From: an uncultured Lentisphaeraceae bacterium | Lineage (GTDB): Bacteria > Verrucomicrobiota > Kiritimatiellia > RFP12 > DVOR01 | Reading direction: 5' to 3' | DNA length: 9,564 nucleotides | NCBI GenBank assembly: GCA_946056345.1 | Contig: CAMGJH010000016.1 | Location: 1 to 9,564, forward strand | Shown here: one piece after another, positions 5,915 through 9,564 of the stretch | How the letters are laid out: every line of letters begins with the position of its first letter | Numbering within the stretch: the stretch's first letter is position 1 | Notes under the pieces: model-generated | Seen by the model: only the letters and a program-made list of their open reading frames with translations | Told to the model about the DNA's origin: nothing | Database searches by the model: none | Translations under genes and position numbers: made by a program

Positions 5915-8900
5915 ATGACACATTTTGTGCGCTTTGCCATGGTTGGCGTAATGGTCGCCGGAGCGTCTTTGTGCACCCTCGCCCAAGACGATGATTTGGA
6001 TGCCCTCTTGGGCGACCTCGCGGTAGAGGATATCGCCGCAGAACCCGTTGGCGAGCCCGCCGCAGAGGCTGCGCCGATGGAGGACGCGCTCGATGCCGAT
6101 CTGCCCGCCACCGAGGAGCCGATCGCCGAGGACGAGCCCGCCACCGAGGAGCCGGCTCCCGAAGTCGACGAGCCCCTGCCAGAGGACGAGCCGGTCGTCG
6201 AGGAAGAACCCGCTGACGAGCCTACCACCGACGAGCCCGCGACCGATGTCACCGATGAGCCTCTGGCCGAAGAACCGGTTTCTGCCGAAGAAACTGCGCC
6301 CGAGCCCTCCGCTAGCATCGCCGAGGAGCCCTCCGCTCCGGAGCCCGCCCCCACTGGCGAAGGCCTCCTCGCCGGAATGGATAGCGACACCAAGAGCCTT
6401 GACGCGCAGACCGAGGAAGAGAAGGCCCTCAACGACCTTGAGATGCTCATCAAGATCAAGAACGACGGTTTGGATAAGCACGCAATGGCTTGCCTCACTC
6501 GGGCGCGCAAGTTGATGGATGGCACCCCCGCCACACTCGCCGCAGCGGCCAAGTACTACGATGAGATTATCCGCCTCTATGGCGATGCCGAGCTTTACTT
6601 CCGCGAGCGCGAAGGTAACCTGCCCCTGAAGCAGGAGTGCGAAGAAGGCAAGCGCGAGGCGCTCTACCGCAAGGCGAAGGCCCTCTTCCTTAACAAGGAA
6701 TATCGTGCTGCCGCCGCCTTGGCCGAAGAGGTCACCCGCAAGGGCCATCCCAACGGTCAGGCGCTTAGTAAGATGATTCTGGAAGAGCGTAATCGCCCGG
6801 CTGAGATTGTCGCCGAGCCCGTCCTCCCCGAATACGCCAAGGATGAGCACAAGATTAAACGCCTGGAAGTCCAGGAGCGCCTCCGCCGCGCTACCGTCTA
6901 CTATCACCTTTCCAAGTTTAAGGAGGCCAATGACCAGCTCGAGCTCATCCTCCGTGAAGATCCCGGCAACGAGGAGGCTATTAGCCTTCGCGCCCGCGTG
7001 GATAAGCGGATGAGCGCCCGCTATCGCGACCTCAAGGCCTCCACCCACAACGAAATGATTTCCCAGGTCGAGCTCTCCTGGACCCCCTTGGGCGCTCTGG
7101 GCCGCAACTCTGAGGAACTCTACGATCCGGTCGTCTCTCGTGGCGAAGAGAAGAAGGTTGATGAGAGCGGCCAGAAGGAAGCGGAAGTGGTGATGGGCAA
7201 GCTCCAGTACATCCGCCTCCCCGAGTTCAAGATTAGCCCGCCGAGCACCCTCGCCGATGCCGTGAATAACTTTGCCGAGCTCTCCAAGGCCTACGATAAG
7301 CCCGACCTGCTCCCCGAAGACAAGGGTGTCTCCTTCGTTCTCAATATGGGCACGACCCCGGCGCAATCCTCCGCGCCTGCCGAAGAGGATCCCTTTGCTT
7401 CCGAGGACAGCTCCTCCTCCGCTGGGCTTCCACCCATCCAGAGCATCTCGATGACCTTCGTCACCCTCAAGGAAGCGCTCGACATGGTCTGCGAAGTGAC
7501 TGGTGCAAAGTATGTCATCAAGGGCAAAACCGTGATGATTGTGCCCGCCTCCTATGTCACCGGTAAGATGGAGACCCGCTCCTACAACGTGACGGCCAAT
7601 GTCTTCGACGATAAGGTTGGCCAGATGAGCTCCGAGATTGGTTCCTCGGGCAGCGGCTGGGATATGGCCTCCGACTCGGGTTCGGGCTCTAGCGACACTA
7701 CGGCTGACATCAAGAAGCTCTTCACCGAACTTGGCGTGCCCTTCGTCGGCGATGCCTCACTCGTCTATCTCAAGTCGGTCGGTAAGATTCGCGTCACGAA
7801 TACCCCTGAGAACCTGGCCATCTTCGAGCGCGTCTTGGAAGAGCTCAACGTCACGCCCTTCCAGATTGAAGTCGAGGCCCGCTTTGTGGAGGTTAGCCAG
7901 ACTGACCTGAACTCCCTCGGCTTCGAGTGGCAGCTCAATAGCGACATCGTCGGCACCGTCGGTTCGGGCATCGACTGGGCCTCCTCTCACGTCACCGGCA
8001 ACGCCAATGGCGGCAAGGCCGCTGGTGGTATTGGCGCCGGCGGAAACAACGTCTTCCGTCCGGATGCCCGCGGTGGCACGGGCGATGCGAATGTGGCAAT
8101 GCATGGCGGTTCCTTCAACAACGGGATGCGCTTCCTTGGTGATGGCTCCACCTACGCCAACCGCATTAACCTGGCCGGCTCCTCGATTGCCCCGGATGAC
8201 ACCTTCGCTAGCTTCTCGGCGGTCTTTGGTCGCGTGGATATGACGATGATCCTCCACATGCTCGCCCAGCGCTCCGACACGGATATGCTCTCGAGCCCGA
8301 AGGTCGTCGCTCGCTCTGGTATGGAGGCTGAGATTAAGGTCGTCACCCGTTGGATTTATCCCACTGAGTTTGATATTCAGGAGCTCGAAGAGGCGGATAA
8401 CAACTACGACAATAACAACACCTCGGTGACGGGTGGCGGTATTAATGTCCAGACGCCGCCGGTGAAGTTCGCCGTCGAGCCGCAGTCCTTTGAGTCGCAG
8501 GAAGTGGGGGTTTCGCTCAACGTGATGCCGGAGGTCTCCGCCGAAGGTCAGATGATCAACCTCTCGGCCAAGCCCCAGGTGGTGGAATACCTCGGCGACT
8601 TCGACTATGGTATGCAGGTCCCCTACATCCAATACACGATGACTGGTGGTGTCGTCACCGGCGCAGAGGTCCAGTACTACCAGGTCTCGATGCCTCAGCC
8701 CAAGTTCCATTTCCGCTCGGTTGAGACTTACCTCTCGGTCTACAACGGTGCTACCGTCGTGATGGGCGGCTTGATTACCGAGTCCCGCAAGTCCTTCGAG
8801 GATAAGATCCCTGTCCTCGGTGACCTGCCCTTCATCGGCTTCCTCTTCCGCTCCACAGGCGAATACAGCGAGAAGCGCAACCTCCTTATCTTCCTCACCG

Positions 8901-9016
8901 CGCGCCTCGTTGACCCCGCTGGCCGTCCCCTCAAGACCGCCACCGATGGTCGCACGGGCTCCGATGCCCTGAGCCGCGGCGCGGCTTCCGAGACGATGTC
9001 TTCCACCGTCAAGTAA
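5915..9016 (+). CDS. pilQ: Outer-membrane secretin (PilQ/GspD family, Amuc_1098-like) with acidic and TPR-bearing N-terminus
   Basis: This 1033-residue protein should form the outer-membrane channel of the machine. A type I signal peptide is likely cleaved after Ala23. Residues 24-150 are a Glu/Asp/Pro/Ala-rich, probably disordered acidic region. Residues 165-370 are helical, with one clear TPR-like unit (about 323-360, HLSKFKEANDQLELILREDP). Residues 429-548 look like a split N0/STN-type domain, interrupted by a Ser/Glu/Pro insert (480-505). A Ser/Gly-rich linker (573-596) precedes an N1-type domain (598-675, including IRVTNTPENLAIFERVLEEL). A Gly/Asn-rich stretch (678-762) leads into the secretin beta domain (about 765-1000), which carries LSSPKVVARSG (792-802) and the family signature VLGDLPFIGFLFR (967-979). 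It is longer than typical PilQ (about 700), mainly through its N-terminus. The 1001-1033 tail shows no recognised pilotin-binding domain. Confidence 0.93.
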   Translation: MTHFVRFAMVGVMVAGASLCTLAQDDDLDALLGDLAVEDIAAEPVGEPAAEAAPMEDALDADLPATEEPIAEDEPATEEPAPEVDEPLPEDEPVVEEEPADEPTTDEPATDVTDEPLAEEPVSAEETAPEPSASIAEEPSAPEPAPTGEGLLAGMDSDTKSLDAQTEEEKALNDLEMLIKIKNDGLDKHAMACLTRARKLMDGTPATLAAAAKYYDEIIRLYGDAELYFREREGNLPLKQECEEGKREALYRKAKALFLNKEYRAAAALAEEVTRKGHPNGQALSKMILEERNRPAEIVAEPVLPEYAKDEHKIKRLEVQERLRRATVYYHLSKFKEANDQLELILREDPGNEEAISLRARVDKRMSARYRDLKASTHNEMISQVELSWTPLGALGRNSEELYDPVVSRGEEKKVDESGQKEAEVVMGKLQYIRLPEFKISPPSTLADAVNNFAELSKAYDKPDLLPEDKGVSFVLNMGTTPAQSSAPAEEDPFASEDSSSSAGLPPIQSISMTFVTLKEALDMVCEVTGAKYVIKGKTVMIVPASYVTGKMETRSYNVTANVFDDKVGQMSSEIGSSGSGWDMASDSGSGSSDTTADIKKLFTELGVPFVGDASLVYLKSVGKIRVTNTPENLAIFERVLEELNVTPFQIEVEARFVEVSQTDLNSLGFEWQLNSDIVGTVGSGIDWASSHVTGNANGGKAAGGIGAGGNNVFRPDARGGTGDANVAMHGGSFNNGMRFLGDGSTYANRINLAGSSIAPDDTFASFSAVFGRVDMTMILHMLAQRSDTDMLSSPKVVARSGMEAEIKVVTRWIYPTEFDIQELEEADNNYDNNNTSVTGGGINVQTPPVKFAVEPQSFESQEVGVSLNVMPEVSAEGQMINLSAKPQVVEYLGDFDYGMQVPYIQYTMTGGVVTGAEVQYYQVSMPQPKFHFRSVETYLSVYNGATVVMGGLITESRKSFEDKIPVLGDLPFIGFLFRSTGEYSEKRNLLIFLTARLVDPAGRPLKTATDGRTGSDALSRGAASETMSSTVK
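6103..6154 (+). repeat. 33-bp-period duplication in the acidic region of the secretin gene
   Basis: The 19-base string GCCCGCCACCGAGGAGCCG occurs at 6103-6121 and again at 6136-6154, exactly 33 bases (11 codons) apart and in frame, giving PATEEP twice. Looser Glu/Asp-Glu-Pro units continue downstream to about residue 140. It looks like expansion by short in-frame duplication of a disordered acidic linker, so length may vary between strains. Confidence 0.7.
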
Positions 9017-9039
9017 GCCCCTCGTATGCTTCTGTCATC

Positions 9040-9077
9040 GCGCGCCCGAGCCTTCGCTCGGGTGCGCTGTTGTTTCT
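9040..9077 (+). terminator. Rho-independent terminator after the secretin gene
   Basis: GCGCGCCCGAG (9040-9050) pairs with CTCGGGTGCGC (9057-9067) with a single G-T wobble. The stem can extend one pair (9051-9056) to leave a CTTC tetraloop. A T-rich but G-interrupted tail (9068-9077) follows. It lies 24 bases after the secretin stop and should end the operon transcript, separating it from the phosphatase gene. Confidence 0.8.
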
Positions 9078-9156
9078 ATGCTCTCGATCACGCCTGAACG
9101 CCCAGCGGAAGCAGAAGGTAGTTTTCTGTTAGCAGGCGCACGGGCTGAGGCGAGGG

Positions 9157-9165
9157 TGTTATAAT
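9157..9165 (+). promoter_or_regulatory. Extended -10 promoter for the alkaline phosphatase gene
   Basis: TG (9157-9158), one base, then a perfect TATAAT (9160-9165) form an extended -10 element. No good -35 box lies 16-18 bases upstream, which extended -10 promoters can tolerate. A GC/AT hairpin (9172-9179 with 9185-9192, two G-T pairs) falls in the presumed leader. I recognise no Pho-box direct repeats in the 9078-9156 stretch. Confidence 0.55.
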
Positions 9166-9210
9166 GATGGGGCTTTTCCCTTCCGGGAGAGCTGTTAAAG
9201 CGAGGTAAAG

Positions 9211-9564
9211 ATGAAGCGTCTTGGTAAGGTTTGCTTGGTTCTTGGTTGGTTTTTCTGCGTGGCGTGGGCGCCAGGCGCGTTGCCGCAGCGCACGATTGTG
9301 ATGATTGCCGACGGGACAGGGCCAGCCTCGCTGACGGTGGCGCGACAGGTTAAGGGGGCTCCGCTGGCGCTTGACCGGGTTATTTACGGTCTGATTGAGA
9401 CGCGTTCGGCGAATAGTAGCGTGACGGACTCTGCCGCAGCGGCCACGGCCCTTGCCTGCGGTGTGCGCACGAATAACGGAATGGTGGGTGTGGCCCCCGA
9501 CGGCACACGGCTGCTTTCAATCGCAGAGGTGGCAAAGGCCGAAGGAAAGGCGGTGGGGATTGTG
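9211..9564 (+). CDS. Alkaline phosphatase, PhoA family (5' part, runs off the window)
   Basis: The first 118 residues of a secreted alkaline phosphatase, a metal-dependent phosphomonoesterase, are present. An N-terminal signal peptide (about residues 1-23) is followed by TIVMIADGTGP (28-38), whose Asp34 matches the conserved zinc/magnesium-binding aspartate near the start of the family. SSVTDSAAAATALACG (69-84) carries the active-site serine, Ser74, in the TDSAAA signature, and RTNNGMVGV (86-94) matches the conserved (K/R)TxNGxxGV stretch. Metal ligands in the C-terminal part lie beyond the window. ATG 9211 has a GAGG ribosome binding site (9202-9205) five bases upstream. The gene follows the operon terminator and has its own promoter, so it is a separate unit. 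No link to the pilus-type genes is implied. Its third codon positions are rich in G, unlike the C-rich genes just upstream. Confidence 0.92.
   Translation, partial: MKRLGKVCLVLGWFFCVAWAPGALPQRTIVMIADGTGPASLTVARQVKGAPLALDRVIYGLIETRSANSSVTDSAAAATALACGVRTNNGMVGVAPDGTRLLSIAEVAKAEGKAVGIV

Noticed and set aside
5867..7366. Minus-strand open frame of 499 codons opposite the secretin N-terminus
   Set aside because: Same shadow effect. It has no ribosome binding site or family motif that I can see and is antisense to a well-supported secretin gene.
1..9564. CRISPR array, tRNA or rRNA gene, insertion sequence, toxin-antitoxin pair or phage module
   Set aside because: Reading both strands, I found no regularly spaced repeats, no RNA gene signature and no transposase or integrase motif. 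All substantial frames are accounted for by the listed genes.

Overview
The window holds two blocks of DNA that do not look as if they come from the same organism. Positions 1 to about 910 have AT-rich spacers, strong GGGAGG ribosome binding sites and near-consensus sigma-A promoters. They encode a small basic membrane protein (minus strand) of a type I associate with Lachnospiraceae and related Firmicutes, plus the first 22 codons of a bacteriohemerythrin (plus strand). From about 911 to the end the DNA is GC-rich. Its gene content closely matches the Akkermansia muciniphila cluster Amuc_1098-Amuc_1102, so this part most likely comes from a member of the Verrucomicrobiota or a relative such as the Kiritimatiellae. 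The abrupt loss of the hemerythrin reading frame at the boundary suggests a chimeric assembly join, or less likely a deletion or recombination scar.

Layout: a possible gene end (1-30), a bidirectional terminator (29-81), the minus-strand membrane protein (111-629), a divergent promoter region (630-844), the broken hemerythrin (845-910) and the join. Then follow a promoter (959-988) and five co-directional genes: a secreted Amuc_1102-like protein (1042-1848), a PilM-PilN fusion (1897-3588), an Amuc_1100-like PilO-type protein (3591-4715), a PilP-position membrane protein with a zinc ribbon and a calcium-loop domain (4718-5842), and a PilQ/GspD-family secretin (5915-9016). The secretin has its own promoter over the end of the preceding gene. 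A strong terminator follows (9040-9077). The 5' part of a PhoA-family alkaline phosphatase (9211-9564) then starts from an extended -10 promoter and runs off the window.

The five-gene block looks like the alignment subcomplex and outer-membrane pore of a type IV pilus or type II secretion-like machine. The PilM-like domain would sit at the cytoplasmic face. The fused PilN-like segment and the PilO-like protein would cross the inner membrane, the fourth protein would bridge the periplasm, and the secretin would form the outer-membrane channel. No pilin, prepilin peptidase, PilB/PilT ATPase or PilC platform gene lies in the window, so those parts must be elsewhere if the machine is complete. 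The main points of interest are the GspL-like fusion, the zinc-ribbon plus calcium-loop protein in the PilP slot, the acidic and TPR-bearing N-terminus of the secretin, a divergent relative of Amuc_1100, and the join near 911.
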